Of a stretch of DNA of 64,000 nt, positions 45,248 to 57,429 are shown piece by piece. The stretch is from positions 29,654,289 through 29,718,288 of the forward strand of contig CM067363.1 of the NCBI GenBank assembly GCA_034401795.1, given 5' to 3'. The notes beneath the pieces are model-generated. The model was not told where the DNA came from. It ran no database searches and was given only the letters and a program-made list of their open reading frames with translations. The position numbers and the translations under genes were made by a program. The stretch is from Chaetoderma sp. LZ-2023a. Its lineage: Eukaryota > Mollusca > Caudofoveata > Chaetodermatida > Chaetodermatidae. How positions within the stretch are numbered: the stretch's first letter is position 1; every line of letters begins with the position of its first letter.

Positions 45248-46992
45248 CAACTGCCCATTCCTTCACCTCATTTTCTTTGATGCTGAGCTTTGATCTGTGC
45301 CGATGATTGACCAATGTACTAACATACGTCCACTTACATCGCTCCACTGTATGTGGCCGTACTTGCAGCCTTTTGATAGCTTGCTATGTGAAGTAAATTT
45401 ACACTGGTGTGGTGCCCTCCGCCAATCAGGTTTCATTTATTTCTGATTGCGAAATTTCATTGGCTGAGACCCACATCTCTTATATTTATTATGTTTCGTT
45501 AACGCTGATAACAAAAGCCTGTAAGCACAGTACTCGATATGGGAGCAGAGTGGGAGGGCGTCATCATACAATAGGATGATGATGATTGACAGGTGTAATG
45601 AGCCTTGACTATACTGAGGCATGGGTGCATTTACATATTAATGATGTCATAACTCTCGACCAATGAGAGAGCTCATTCAACATTGTTTAATGTATTGAAA
45701 TACTGACACTCGGTAATCAGTGGCATAGCCATGGAGGGTGTGTGTGTGGGTGGGTGGGTGGTGGGGTGGGTGGGTGGGTAGGGGAGGTGGGTAGCGGGTG
45801 GCGTATGGTTACCCCCTCCCCACTAATGCTCATTCTGCCCAAGTTTGTGAGAACTAAATATGCAATGAAAAGGGATGGGTGGCGTAGATAAGTAATTAGT
45901 TGCAGTTGTTTGCAACAGAAACCTGTGAAAATATTAAATTTCCCATGGTCAGTACCTTTGAATCTTTGACCATCAGCTTGGTTCTCAGGCCTTTCACACT
46001 GGTGGCCAGGCTCTTATTCCACTCTCTTTGTTTATGTTATGTTAGCCTGTCCAAGTACGTGGACAGTCTATCATACTTTTTATTACCCTGAACTCATAGG
46101 CTGTATCAGCAAATCTATTTTAGCAGATACTGCAGTCAGTGGCCAGCGCTATGCTAATCTTTCCAGTAAGCATCTAACCACATCATCGCTTATATTCACT
46201 TGTGTTTTAGACTAGAGTTATTGATCATGTAAATTTGGTGTCAGCCGTAATCTGCCTCTGAGGCCAATGCAGTTATTCTGTTACCAGTGCATAAACATGT
46301 AGGTGTATCTATTCGATTTATAGTTGGATTGTTGTTCAAATTTAGCCAATGGCTAATGTGACACCATTAGATTTAGAAACGTATGAGTATTACCCATCAT
46401 ACCTGCTTCCTACAAACTGAGAATCGAGAGATCATATACTTAAGAAGGCTCTTGTCAGCCCCGTGAGTGTATGTTCTCTAAGGACGTGTCAGCCCCGTGA
46501 GTGTATGTTCCCTAAAGACAAGAATGGAATGAGATTTTTGCCAGCATGGTACACCAAATATTCTTGGTTAGAAAACTCCAACAAGAATGACCGTGTTTTG
46601 TTTTTCTGTAGAGCATTTAATGTAAGTGTGTACAATATTGTATCCTATACATTACAGTAATAGTCACATGCGTTTGGGGATCACAAAATAGTGGTTCTTT
46701 AAAAGATGTGGTCAAAAGAGGGCAGATGATTGAATAATTCAAATGACCACCAGGCCTAAGTAACCACCATCTTGTGTTTCCTATTCCCATGTCAACTGGC
46801 GTGTGGCAAGTATTAACTTTTTCAGTGACCAATCCCTGATAAAATAAACTCTTTACGAGGTAGACCATATTATGTTGAATATTTAAAAAAACCACTTATA
46901 TTACTGTAAGACATTGCTGCTTTATGCAGCAATATATCAACCATTTAACACGCATATGAGGCAAAAAATGGCTTATGCAGGGTTTTGAGAAG
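45248..46992. other. Non-coding spacer with G-rich tract
   Basis: 45738-45800 is a (GGGT)n-like tract with several G triplets on one strand (G-quadruplex potential). No gene. gtgtcagccccgtgagtgta-type sequence occurs twice at about 46451 and 46486. A degenerate family-1 arm lies near 46873. Confidence 0.5.
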
Positions 46993-47125
46993 TGTCCATT
47001 TGGAGACCAAGAGAATACTATTTTTTAAGGTTTACCAATGGAATGACTGGTTCGATAACCAAGCCAGTCATTCCAGTGGTACATTTTTAAAAATAGCCTT
47101 CTCTTGGTCTGAAAATAGACATTTT
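46993..47125. repeat. Foldback repeat family 2 copy
   Basis: gtccatttggagaccaagag on the left, ctcttggtctgaaaatagac on the right; centre aatgactggttcgataacca and its complement. Confidence 0.8.
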
Positions 47126-47599
47126 TATGAGGAGATTAATATTTTCATGAACAAATTCAAGGGTTAAAAAGTTAACTTAATATCAAAGTATTCAACAGCA
47201 TTCCTGTATTTGTTTAATTGCTAAGACAACCATCCGTCAAATCTTGTATGCAACCGTTTCAGATTCCATTTCAGAAACTGGAATATCATACTAACAATAA
47301 AGACGCAAATGTAACATTAGCAATTTTAACATGCATTAGATAGACCACTCGATTCACAGAAACATTATCCAAAACTAGCTTTCTAGAATGCTTCCTAAAC
47401 AAGAGGCTCAAGGGGTCTGTATCACTCGCCTGCAATTATTGGCCACTGGCACAACCGAACAAAATGAGATGACCACTGAAAAAAAAGGTTTGGGCAAATT
47501 TTACTAAAATTTTCGCAGTGGTTAATAAGTTGTCTTTTTATGATTCTCTCAGAAATTAGCAGAAAATATATGGATGTCAACCAAAAAAGGTAAATTTTG
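47126..47599. other. Non-coding spacer
   Basis: AT-rich, no gene or repeat recognised. Confidence 0.45.
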
Positions 47600-48660
47600 A
47601 TTGATTCATGGCGGACATGTTGTTTTGACATCTCTCCATGGAACACAATCTAATGGCCTTTATTCCCTAATCATATCTCCAAGATGGCCGCCGAACCATT
47701 TGGCTAATCAAGTACCCATGAACAAACTTGGTTCAGTTGTTGTTTTGAATCGACCCCCCCCCCCCCCCACATACGATTTCCGAGAAGATTTTTAGAGATG
47801 TTTCTAAAAATCAGACAAAATCCAAGATGGCTGCCGGCCAAATTGGCCGATCGACTTCCTTTGAACAAACTTGGATGCCTATACCCTAAGTATGATTCCT
47901 GCCAAATATACTTGAAGTCGGCCGAGCAATTCTCCAGAAGAACACATAACAAATTTCCCATTACTTTAGTATGGGAGCTTTTGATGGGAAAGTGATCCAA
48001 GATCGCCACCAAACCGTTTATCTGACTGTTTAGAAAATTACACATTTGAGACCACACTACCCAAAACAAATATAAAACCAATTTCGGCCTCAAAATCCAT
48101 CAAATAAAAAATCCAATATGGCCGCCAAACATGCTACATTTTGATTGGCCCCCAGAAGTCATGTTTTTTACGGATCAACTTTCCTTGAACAAACTGTAAT
48201 GGCCCTTAGTCTCTAATCATATCTCCCCAATTTCGGTCCAATCCCTTCAGCAGTTCTGGAGAAAAAGTAGTTTTTGCGAAAACTATGTCATCCAAGATGG
48301 CCGCCGAACCATTTGGTCAATCAAGTTCCCTTGAGCAAACTTGGCTTACTGCTTGCCCTAGATGATGTTTCATGAGTTTTGAATGGATTCCCAAAGCAGT
48401 CTCGGAGAAGATTTTTAAAGACACTTCCAAAAATTGGACGAAATCCTAGATGGCCACTGGCCAAATTGGCCGATCGGCTTCCTTTGAACAAACTTGAACC
48501 CCTATGCCCTAAAGATGTTTCCTGTCTAATATAATTGAAATCGAAATAGTTTAAAGGAAAAGTTGATGGATGATGGACGTACGATGTACAGGCGGACGAA
48601 CAGATGATGGATGGTCGCCATGGCATAAGTTCACTTGGCCTTTCAGACCAGGTGAGCTAA
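47600..48660. repeat. Higher-order repeat with aagatggccgcc motif
   Basis: ccaagatggccgccgaacca recurs at 47681 and 48292; the inner sub-repeat ggccaaattggccgatcg recurs at about 47832 and 48457, giving a ~610-bp unit with two ~140-bp sub-units. The right end carries ttcacttggcctttcagacc and aggtgagct, a small palindromic end I associate with repeats in molluscan genomes (inference). No coding potential. Confidence 0.7.
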
Positions 48661-49148
48661 AAATCTATAAATAATCCCATTGATATCAATGTAGCACTAA
48701 TCCATCCATTCTATCTCGTCCCATAGTTGCTCTAAGATAGGACTTTCAACGTCCCAGTTCGCTGTTTGATCGTTCAGATTCTCAATGTGTGACACTGAAT
48801 GTACACATAATGCGAAGTTTCTTATGTATGTATGGGTACTCAGTGGAATTTCACTAGCAGCTGATGCAGTGTCAGGTTTTTTCCCGTCAGAGCAATGTTT
48901 CCACATATTTATCCACAAATCAAGCTCAGCTTTAACAACTGCTAAATGAGACAAGTCATCTTCATTAAAATAACAAGAAATCTGACACCAAAGTCTTTAC
49001 ATCAGATGCCTTGTCAAGCATGTTTGGTAAAAGGTACATTAATTTAACAACACTCTGAACTGTTCCACCGAACCGATCATGTAATTGTGCTATTAAGTCG
49101 CCCATATATGGAAAAAACATAAATAAATTTTTTTGGCTGGGGGGGGGG
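48661..49148. other. Non-coding spacer
   Basis: No gene recognised; short G run at 49139-49148. Confidence 0.45.
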
Positions 49149-49149
49149 A

Positions 49150-49458
49150 GAGGGTGGGGTCAACTGGGCCCCCTAAATCCGCCACTGAATGCATAGCAAT
49201 GGATAGAACCGTACATATCGACTTGTGTTTGATTTGTTTGTTTGAATGGGTGTGTGCTTGAGTGTGGTAGGTCTGGTGTGGTGGCAGTTGGATGGCCATG
49301 GTGGGGGACGGGGTGGGGCCAACTGGGACCCTCTACCTCCGCCACTGAATGCATAGCACTGGATAGAACCTGACATATCGATTTGTGCTTGATTTGTTTG
49401 TTTGAATGAGTGTGTGCTTGAGTGTGGTAGGTCTGGTGTGGTGGGAGTTGGGTGTCGG
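49150..49458. repeat. Two-unit tandem repeat, 160-bp period
   Basis: gccactgaatgcatagca occurs at 49181 and 49341 and the surrounding ~150 bp match closely. The second unit is cut by the LTR starting at 49459. Confidence 0.85.
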
Positions 49459-49956
49459 TGTAGCGCAGATCGACCAGTCAGGTACGGACCATCCCAGCCA
49501 GTTTGGGTACGGAAAACATGGGCTGGGTACATTCCAAGCACACACCCTGGGTAGGACGATACGTGTGTAGAAAGCCGTATTTGAGATGTTCGTAAAACCA
49601 CTAAGTCTGTGCGATTGCCTAGCGTGCATTCGCGGGCGTCAGAGATTGCTAGCTAATGTGCTTTAGCATTGGAGAGAAATAGCATCTTATTTTGTACCGC
49701 GTTGGTACACGTATTTACTTTAAACCACACCTTTCTCGGCGTTTTTGTTCTCGACCCTGACCAGAATGAAGCGAGAATACCAAAACTCTTTACTATTTTA
49801 AAATCGGTTCATAATTGACCAAGTTATAGTTATTTGAGCCAGCAAATTCCTTTCAAAATATTGAACCCCATAGGCTTAGCGCATGCATGCTCTCAGTGCT
49901 TGGGTACGATAGCGTATCACATTACCCGCTTCCCTGCCTCTGAAGCTCGCTAGCTG

Positions 49957-50002
49957 ATTGGCTGTGTCGCTCCAGCTGTGACGTCACAGGCAGTATAAAA
50001 GG
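49957..50002 (+). promoter_or_regulatory. LTR copy B promoter: CCAAT, CRE, TATA
   Basis: Inverted CCAAT (attgg) at 49957, TGACGTCA at 49979-49986, 7 bp, TATAAAAGG at 49994-50002. Confidence 0.85.
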
Positions 50003-51813
50003 GGTTAGAAAAGTAGATTCAGCAGCAGTCAGGTGGTGGTGAAGTGCCTGGTCTGAGAGGACGAGTCGATAGTACTGCAAACTCACAGTGGGTACCAACC
50101 ATCTGCTGCGGTGCCATTCGGTTTTGAGCATTCGTACTAGCCACCACAGACGCAACCACCAGGTTTGTAAGCTCCCGAGAGGATATCACCCAGGGGCAAT
50201 AAAGAAATAAAAGTCAGGTAGTCCAAGCCACTACTACCGCAAAAGGACCTTTTGTGTGGCTGCGCCTTTTGGCCCCGATGTAGCTCATCGTACCAGTATG
50301 TGGGGTGAGTAATGTGCTCGATGGTAACTCGCCAGACCTGCCGTACCACGCCAACCCGTGGCGTAATCAATCCACACATGATGTGTTAGTCTTTTAGACA
50401 TTTTGGCTGCAGCTAGGGGACATTGCCTGATGCATCGTGTGAGCTAATCGATGCATCTCGTCTTATGATCCGTCAGAATGCATCCACATTATTAACTTCA
50501 TCTGTAGCCCTTCAAGAACTACATGGCAGCTTTCAATTTCCGCACCAGTACGGAACTTTCAACATACCGCTTAAATTAATAACTCTTTATGTAGTCATGA
50601 CTAGCTACTAGCCATCCGCTTACACAAATGTTCTTCTTCACTTTTCCTCAGAATGCGCCGCATCCACAGTTTGCCTGCACTTTTTCCTAGCAGCCAACTT
50701 CTGCATCGTGCCATCTCACATTCCGAATGTGTTACACTACAGCTATTGTGACTCTAGAACTTTTTCCGTACCGATGATTAATAGGTACTCTGTTATTGTC
50801 CTATTATTATTATTGTATTACTTTTATGTAACAGGTACTGATGACCAATAGGTACAGCCTGCTCGTTTGAGACCGCATTTTTGTAGTTTATTATTATGTA
50901 TACATTATTCTTATTTTTTGTGCATAAGCACCATCAAAGTCGTGTGACCTTCTATTTTATTGTATTATGATAAGTTAGGAATATGGCAGTAGACATAGTT
51001 ATATGTTTTGTTTATTTTATATAAAAACTCTTGGACCGCAGTCCTTGTTCCCCAGCACAGCATCAATTTTTCACTGAGGTCGCTGTTCATGTTCTCATTA
51101 TGCGAACATGACATGCGGTAGGATAGGTTTATAAAAGTAGGGACGATTACTTAGTAGGAGTCATTTTGTGTTAGTTTCTTTTCCGGGAGTAGCGGATATG
51201 TAACACTGCACACCGGCTAGATTATATAAATTGACCACATATGTTGAGGCCTCCATTATATGAGTTATTGTCTCTGCCTATGCTCCACCAGCCTTCAGGC
51301 GTATTAATTGTCTGGACCTCCCTCTGTCACGTTATTTAGAGCTGACTTTGGAGCTACTGGGGTTCCAGTGCGGCTAGAAATAAAGTGACGATCACTGCAT
51401 ACACACCCGTATCTTCGGATACTGCTTAGTTAGAAGACCCCACCAAAGTAGGAAGCACTGTGAAAATATATTATAGTTACTGGCCTGCAGTGCATCTCTG
51501 GGCCAAATTATTTAACCCTAACGTCAGGTAAATGTTAGTTCCCCGGGTACGGATCTCACAGATCCGTCCCCAACATACTGGTGGAGGACAGGATTCAGCT
51601 CACCATCTAACTCCATAAGTGACTGGGTGCGGTCTTAGAACCCACCACGCCCTCACAGGAAGATCGCTATAGTTGGATAGCTGCATCTTTGCCCCCACCC
51701 TAAACTAACATGTGCTTATCAATGCTTATGTACTGTGACTTGTCCTTGTACTGCTATATGTGATCGTGATGCGACGGTAACGGGATCATTATATGATTCA
51801 AGAGCTTTCACCT

Positions 51814-51839
51814 CATCTTCTTCTTCTTCTTCTTCTTTT
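51814..51839. repeat. 3' tail of the LINE, (GAA)n on minus
   Basis: tcttcttcttcttcttcttc on plus, directly beyond the LINE stop; marks the 3' end of the minus-strand LINE. Confidence 0.8.
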
Positions 51840-51851
51840 TGATCGCTGGTA

Positions 51852-53690
51852 TCACACTTGGAGAGCCGTTCTCAGGATGAAATCTGTGGTCTTCTGCAGT
51901 TCTTCCACAGGCCCATACAGCTTTTCAAGAGAAGAGGTTGACAAAGGCCAGATCTCTTCTCTCAGCAGCTGATACGTACTGCAACATTGAAGTATGTGCT
52001 CTGTGGTCTGTTCTGCTTCTCCACAAGGACAAGCGGGCGATGTCGTAAGGTGGAACCGCCTGTACATGTGTTGGTTTAGTCTGTTGTGTCCAGTTCTGAG
52101 ACGAAAAATGGTCACTTGCTCTGGCCTCGAGAGATGATGGTAGGCATCTTCGGATTGAGGTTTTCTATAGAGTGACTTGATGATAGTATTCATCTCTGTA
52201 TGGGTAACCATGTTTTCTGTCTGATTCTCTTCTGCACCCACCTTTGCCATCTTGTCTGCTTCCTCATTCCCTTGGACTCCACAGTGTGAGGGGATCCACT
52301 GCAGTGCTATCCGAAAGCATTTGATGGTTTGTAGTGCTTCTTCAAGTTGTGGCAGCTTACCTTTGGTGATAGCTTCAAGGACGGAGCGGGCATCAGATAA
52401 AAAGACAATCTGTGCAATAGGGTCTACTGTTCTGCTGATGGTATTAGCTGCATGAATTAGTGCTTCGACTTCAGCTCTGTAGTTTGTGCAGTGTTTGCCT
52501 GTCAGTATTTCAGCTGACTCATGTTGTCCGTTTGGATACTGTATGTGCATTCCAGCACCTCCGCTCCTAATTGCATCTTTGGCTGATCCATCTGTGTAGA
52601 TCCTTATCCATGTCTCCTGAGGGTACATTTCTTCCAGCATGGCTAGTGTCAGGGCCTTCTTGCTCACATCACTGTGTTCATCTTTGGTTGTGAGATGAGA
52701 TACTGTGGTGCGAATAGCTATGCTCTCTAGTTTGTTTTCCCAGGGTGGAGGATCAAGGGTGTGGGTTGGGTCTTCTATTTGTGCTGGCAACATTTCTTGG
52801 TGTTTCCTTTGAAGTGCTTTTGTCTCTTTCACAAAACTTGATCTTTTAAGTCTTCCTGATGACAGCTGTGCTTGCCTGATCTTCATCGGGTGGTTGTTGA
52901 ACAATTTGAACTTTGCAGCTTGGATCAGTGCTTTGCATTCCCTTCCTTTGCTAAGTGGGGGGGGGGGGGGGGGAGGGATACCTGCTGTCTGCTCCATTTT
53001 TTCTATTGCTGTTGATCTCATTCCACCAGCATTGATGCGCAGTGCCTGGTTTTGTACTCTGTCGAGGTTCTGTTGATGAGATTTAGCTGCTGTCATCCAT
53101 GAGCTGGATCCATACTCAAGGTGTGGTCGTACGGCACCTAGGTAGATGGTCTTGATGATCCTTTCATTGGCACCCCACTTTGTTCCTGCCAGCTTCCTCA
53201 TGCTGGTTAGCTTTCTTCTGGCCTTTGCCTCTGCATTCTGGATGTGCTGCTTCCATGTTAATCTTCTGTCATAGGTGACTCCCATGTATGTCTGCTGGTC
53301 CTCGTACTCGAGTGGAGTACCGCCCAGTGTCAGATTGCCAACCTTGGTTTTGGTGGACAGTGAGAATAGCATGGCTGATGATTTTTCTTTGTTGATCGTA
53401 ATACACCAGCGATTGTCCCAAGCTGTAATTCTGTCCAAGGCGAGCTGCATTCTGTACGTGGCAGTCGTTGTGTACTCCTCGGTGCACCAGAGTACGAGGT
53501 CATCTGCATAGAGGGCTGCTTGGATCCCATTGGGTAGCTCTGCTACAATGTCATTAATGAAGAGTATGAACAGAGTTGGTGATAATACTCCACCTTGTGG
53601 CACCCTTGTCTCAGCGATACATTCTGTCCAGATTGTCCATCCACCAACACCCTAGCTCTGCTTTCACCTCATGATATCTGCACGTGCTGT
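51852..53690 (-). pseudogene. I-type LINE: reverse transcriptase and RNase H, 5' truncated
   Basis: A minus-strand frame of 583 codons (51852-53603) starts inside RT at VPQGGVLSPTLFILFIND, continues with the catalytic box LYADDLVLWC, thumb region, and an RNase H domain (IRIYTDGSAKDA, NYRAEVEALI, VFLSDARSVL, WIPSHCGVQGNEEADKMAK), ending with a CPCGEAEQTTEHILQCC knuckle. RT followed by RNase H is typical of the I group of LINEs. Just upstream (53604-53690) the sequence continues in another frame (ARVLVDGQSGQ) with a stop, so there is a one-base frame break; the rest is cut by the microsatellite. A 17-G run (52957-52973) inserts a proline run in the frame. Otherwise open: a young insertion. Confidence 0.92.
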
Positions 53691-53737
53691 CTACTGGGGG
53701 TGGGGGTGGTGGTGGTGGTGGTGGTGGTGGTGGTGGT

Positions 53738-53777
<40 letters not shown>

Positions 53778-53888
53778 CGTGTCTGCGTGCGTGCGTGCAT
53801 GCGTACGTGCGTGCGTGCGTGCGTGCGTGCGTGTGGTTGGGTGGGTGTGGGTGGGGAGTTGGTGTGCGGGTGAGGGGGGGGGGGGGGG
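53691..53888. repeat. Compound microsatellite (GGT)n (GT)n (GTGC)n and poly-G
   Basis: ggt repeats at 53705-53741, gt repeats to about 53772, gtgc-type repeats to about 53832, then GTGGG-rich sequence and a G15 run at 53874-53888. ORFs across it are artefacts. Confidence 0.95.
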
Positions 53889-54553
53889 TCCGTAGGGTGA
53901 CCATACGGTCAATTAACATTCTCACCCGTCAGACTTATTTGTTAAAAACTGTTATCTTACTTTGCCATTTGTGGATAAACCTAGATCTGGATCCAAAAAC
54001 TAAATGATAGGGTAGAGTCTAGTAGAAGGACCGCAAAAATTAAGCAGCAGCTACTAATACAGTATCTTGGAACTTACATAAGATGGCCGTGTTGAATTAA
54101 ACAGAAATCATCCCCCCACCCCCACACACACCCATCTTCAGGAAAAACAGCATGCATCACATTAAACTTATAATTTCACTAGGTTGACTCTTTTACATAA
54201 TTTAGTTTGAACAGGAGAGTGGCCATTTTTGCCATCTCTCTTCCTCCGCATTGGCGTTGTAGGCATTTTCCTGTGACGGAGGCCCACGCGAGGCACTTTC
54301 CTTTCGCAGCAAAGAATGTTTGAGGGGGTTAATTTGGTTTATATTAAACCTGCTAAGTAGCTGCGTTAGGACCCATTTGCGAGGATGCCTCACGGACCTT
54401 ACTCGGTGATGTACCTCTGGCGAGGACCATGATGGCGAGTCATCAACTTGACCCCATGTACTAGACTTCTCCCAAGTAGCAGCAAACAAGTATGATTGTT
54501 TGATTGCTGCAAATTATTGTATGTATTTAATTATGTCCCGGTCCTAAATGGAG

Positions 54554-54745
54554 CTGTGGGACCGTCACACCGGTGACACAAACAGCGAGGATGAGACCGT
54601 GAGGTTCAATTTCCATTGCGATGGTCGCACGGCCCCACTGGAATGTGAACGTTCCACCAGCTCTAGAAGTCGGTCTTTGTATAATCCGGCAGCGTGCAAT
54701 ACCGGATCCGCAACCCCGAGATCCGCAGCTAACCAGCAGCCCTGA
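54554..54745 (+). pseudogene. LTR-encoded gag N-terminus, copy B
   Basis: Reads WDRHTGDTNSEDETVRFNFH and later CNTGSATPRSAANQ, matching the frame at 28185 mainly through silent differences. The first codon is TGG instead of ATG, and a TGA at 54743 ends it before the LTR end. Solo-LTR relic, not expected to be made. Confidence 0.6.
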
Positions 54746-54820
54746 TCCAATGCGCTGTGCACTGGTGGTACCGCGGAACGGGAGTATCCGGCAGACAAGC
54801 GAGTATGCCTGGAGGATACA

Positions 54821-55079
54821 TGGGGGTATGGGTGTGGTGTGTGTTTATTGGGTGGGATGGGGACGGAAGGGTGTGTGTGGTTGGGTGCTGGGTGTGTGTG
54901 GGGGGGGGGGGGGGAGGGGGTGGGCCGTGCTGTTGGAGTGTGTGGTGGGTGTGCGCTGATGTATGACGCACATTAACTAGTAAGTATAATCATTAATTTG
55001 CAGGCACTTTCGCCCCCTCCCCCCACCCATTTCCAGCAAGCCATATGTAGCAACACTGTTTTCCACCTATTTTGAAACA
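54821..55079. other. GT/G-rich spacer
   Basis: GTGTG-rich with a G15 run at 54900-54914; no gene. Confidence 0.5.
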
Positions 55080-56260
55080 TGGGGGATTAGCGCGGTGGCA
55101 ATAGGTCTGCTACATTTCGATTTTGCTAACATCTATGTTGTAGACTGGAAGGAGGATGCGCTTAGCAAATGTCCAAAACAGCCTTTTACCGCAGGTACCT
55201 CGATGATATTTTCATTATTTGGCATCATATAAAGGAAGAATTTAATGAATTTTTCGTCATTTTGAACAATCATGACCCGAATATCAAGCTAAAAGTCAGC
55301 ATTGACCAGATGTCCGCAGACATTTTAGATATAACTCTATACAAAGTATAAACTGGACACCTTGATTACAAAGTGTATTTTAAGCCCACAGATTCGCGTC
55401 AACTACTTCACAGGAAATCTTTCCATCCGCCCCATACCTTTAAAGGAATTGCAAAATCACAAATCATCTGTTTTCATAGAAACTCGAGTGATAGAAAGAA
55501 CTTTGAATCCTCTTATCCAAGGCCCTCAATCCGAGAGTCTATTCGTCTAGATTCTTGCGCAAAATTAATTCTGAAACGTTACATGATTTGGAAACTATCC
55601 CTGATAATGGTGCAGATCCCAGGCCTACCAAGATTCGTCACAATCGTCAAAGTACATGCGTAGCAGAATCTCGAAAATGTGGAAAGAATATGTATAAATT
55701 GGACATATTTCTTCCAAATCAAAAATCATTTATGAGCTTTCAGAACAAAGATAAATTCCAATTCAGTCTGATTTAGATTGTGATTCCGAAAACGTGATTT
55801 ATGTAATATCTTGTAAATTATGCCAAAAGTAATATGTCTGTGAAACCAAATGGCCTTTAAGATGGCGAGCAACTAGACACCTTTACGATATTAGACATGA
55901 AAAAGACTCACATGTCGCTGAACACTTTAACTTTCCTGGTCATTCAGTCACTCGGGACTTCGAAATTATACCTATTGAACAACCACCTCTCTCTAATACC
56001 GCTGAAGAAACTAATAAATAAAGGAAACTTAGAGAATCATTTTGGATTAAGCAATTAGAAACAAAATGGTCGAGGGGCATAAATGTTGAGCGAGGTTTTG
56101 CCGATCGGTGTGAAATAATGCCATTCACTCTGACATATAATCGAAAAAATGTTGAAATTTCCGAAATTTTGAAAGAAGAATATCATAAATTACAGGATAA
56201 TTTAAAACAACCTCTCAACTCATTCTATCTGCCATTCTCCACATTCATGCTCATTTTATA
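55080..56260 (+). pseudogene. Penelope-like element remnant: RT and GIY-YIG endonuclease
   Basis: RT end: FANIYVVDWKEDALSKCPKQ, then in another frame YRRYLDDIFIIW (catalytic YLDD), then KPTDSRQLLHRKSFHPPHTF, the palm-to-thumb block of Penelope-like elements. Frameshifts follow. A GIY-YIG nuclease occurs near 55775-55990: VIYVISCKLCQK, a stop, then YVCETKWPLRWRATRHLYDI and EHFNFPGHS. The usual Gly of the second motif is Cys here. Together RT and GIY-YIG define the class. The product would nick the target and prime reverse transcription; this copy has at least three frame changes and is dead. The 5' part and the terminal repeats were not found. Confidence 0.85.
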
Positions 56261-56460
56261 ACTACTGTATCTAAGCAAACAAACATAAACCAAGTTCTAA
56301 ATGGTCACAGCGTGTTTAGAATATTAATTTTTTTAAATTACAAAAAACTGGCTATTACTTGCTACATAAAATTATGCATTAAAATTAAATACAGATTATT
56401 GGCGATTTCATTCTGTATACACGGTCATAACATGTTTAGTGAAATTTAATAAACACCTGA

Positions 56461-56546
56461 TGGCTATTTTGAAAACGACCAGACTGAAAGTTGTTATGCA
56501 CTAGGCAACAATACCTTTAAGTCAAATCATTTTCAAAATACCCAAC
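56461..56546. repeat. Foldback repeat family 1 copy
   Basis: tggctattttgaaaacgacc on the left against tcattttcaaaataccca on the right; inner stem actgaaagttgtt with a loose partner. Confidence 0.65.
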
Positions 56547-56684
56547 AAGCTTCGTGTGATATTCGCATAAATTATGTTTGCGATAATTCCGAATGAAAAG
56601 GGTTTACCAGGCGTAAGAGGCAATTTCGAGTAGAGTACAATACAGAAATAACACAGAATGTTTCCAGAACAAAATAAAACGTAC

Positions 56685-56754
56685 TGTCGAATATTTTTTA
56701 ACTCGACTGGATTGGATGCGTAAGGCAGCAACAGCCTTCCAATCAAATTACTAA
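56685..56754. repeat. Foldback repeat family 1, decayed copy
   Basis: gtcgaatattttttaactcg with gtaaggcagcaacagcc and aatcaaattactaacatgtt; right arm degraded. Confidence 0.45.
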
Positions 56755-57092
56755 CATGTTTCTGTTCCCGTCTTTTAGACATGGTATCTTACTTCTGAGC
56801 TGGACTGTATATGAGCAATATTATGGATCGTTAATGGATTACAGATGTCCAAAACATGATATTTCCACCAAGCGTGTCTCTGGTGATTATGCGTCTATTG
56901 TGAATGCGGCTATTGTTCTCCATGTGTAAAGCCATGAACAATGATTCTGACAGGGAGCACCGTATACTGTCGAATGGGCAGATTTTGTGGTAAATTATAA
57001 TTCTACACATTTTTATATATACATGTGAATAATTGATACACATATAATTTTGCAGCTGGTAAAAAGTGAGGGAATTAGGTTGATTGGGCGGG

Positions 57093-57299
<207 letters not shown>

Positions 57300-57429
57300 G
57301 GGTGGGTGGGCGTGGGTGAAGAAGGAGGAAGGTTTGTGCGTATGTAAGTGCACGTGTGTGCATGTGATTTTATGCTTCATCATATCTCAATGCGCCAACT
57401 AACACTATTGTATGTGTAATTCATATTCA

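Larger units (their letters stand above)
49459..54820 (+). mobile_element. Solo giant LTR (copy B), split by a LINE
   Basis: Starts tgtagcgcagatcgacc like the 5' LTR at 24877 and ends ggaggataca at 54820. Part 1 (49459-51813) aligns with 24877-27425, part 2 (about 53900-54820) with 27540-28443. Flanks TCGG and TGGG could be a decayed 4-bp target duplication. No gag or pol follows, so this is a solo LTR from LTR-LTR recombination. A RT/RNase H LINE (51814-53690) and microsatellites sit inside. Confidence 0.75.
56261..57092. other. Non-coding spacer with two hairpins
   Basis: No gene. Hairpins at 56461-56546 and (decayed) 56685-56754. Confidence 0.5.

Noticed and set aside
53611-54007. Gly-, Val/Cys- and Thr/His-rich ORFs
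   Set aside because: Read-through of the compound microsatellite; the same holds for 57013-57402.
56685-56754. Full family-1 hairpin
   Set aside because: Only the left arm and loop are convincing, so it is listed as decayed.
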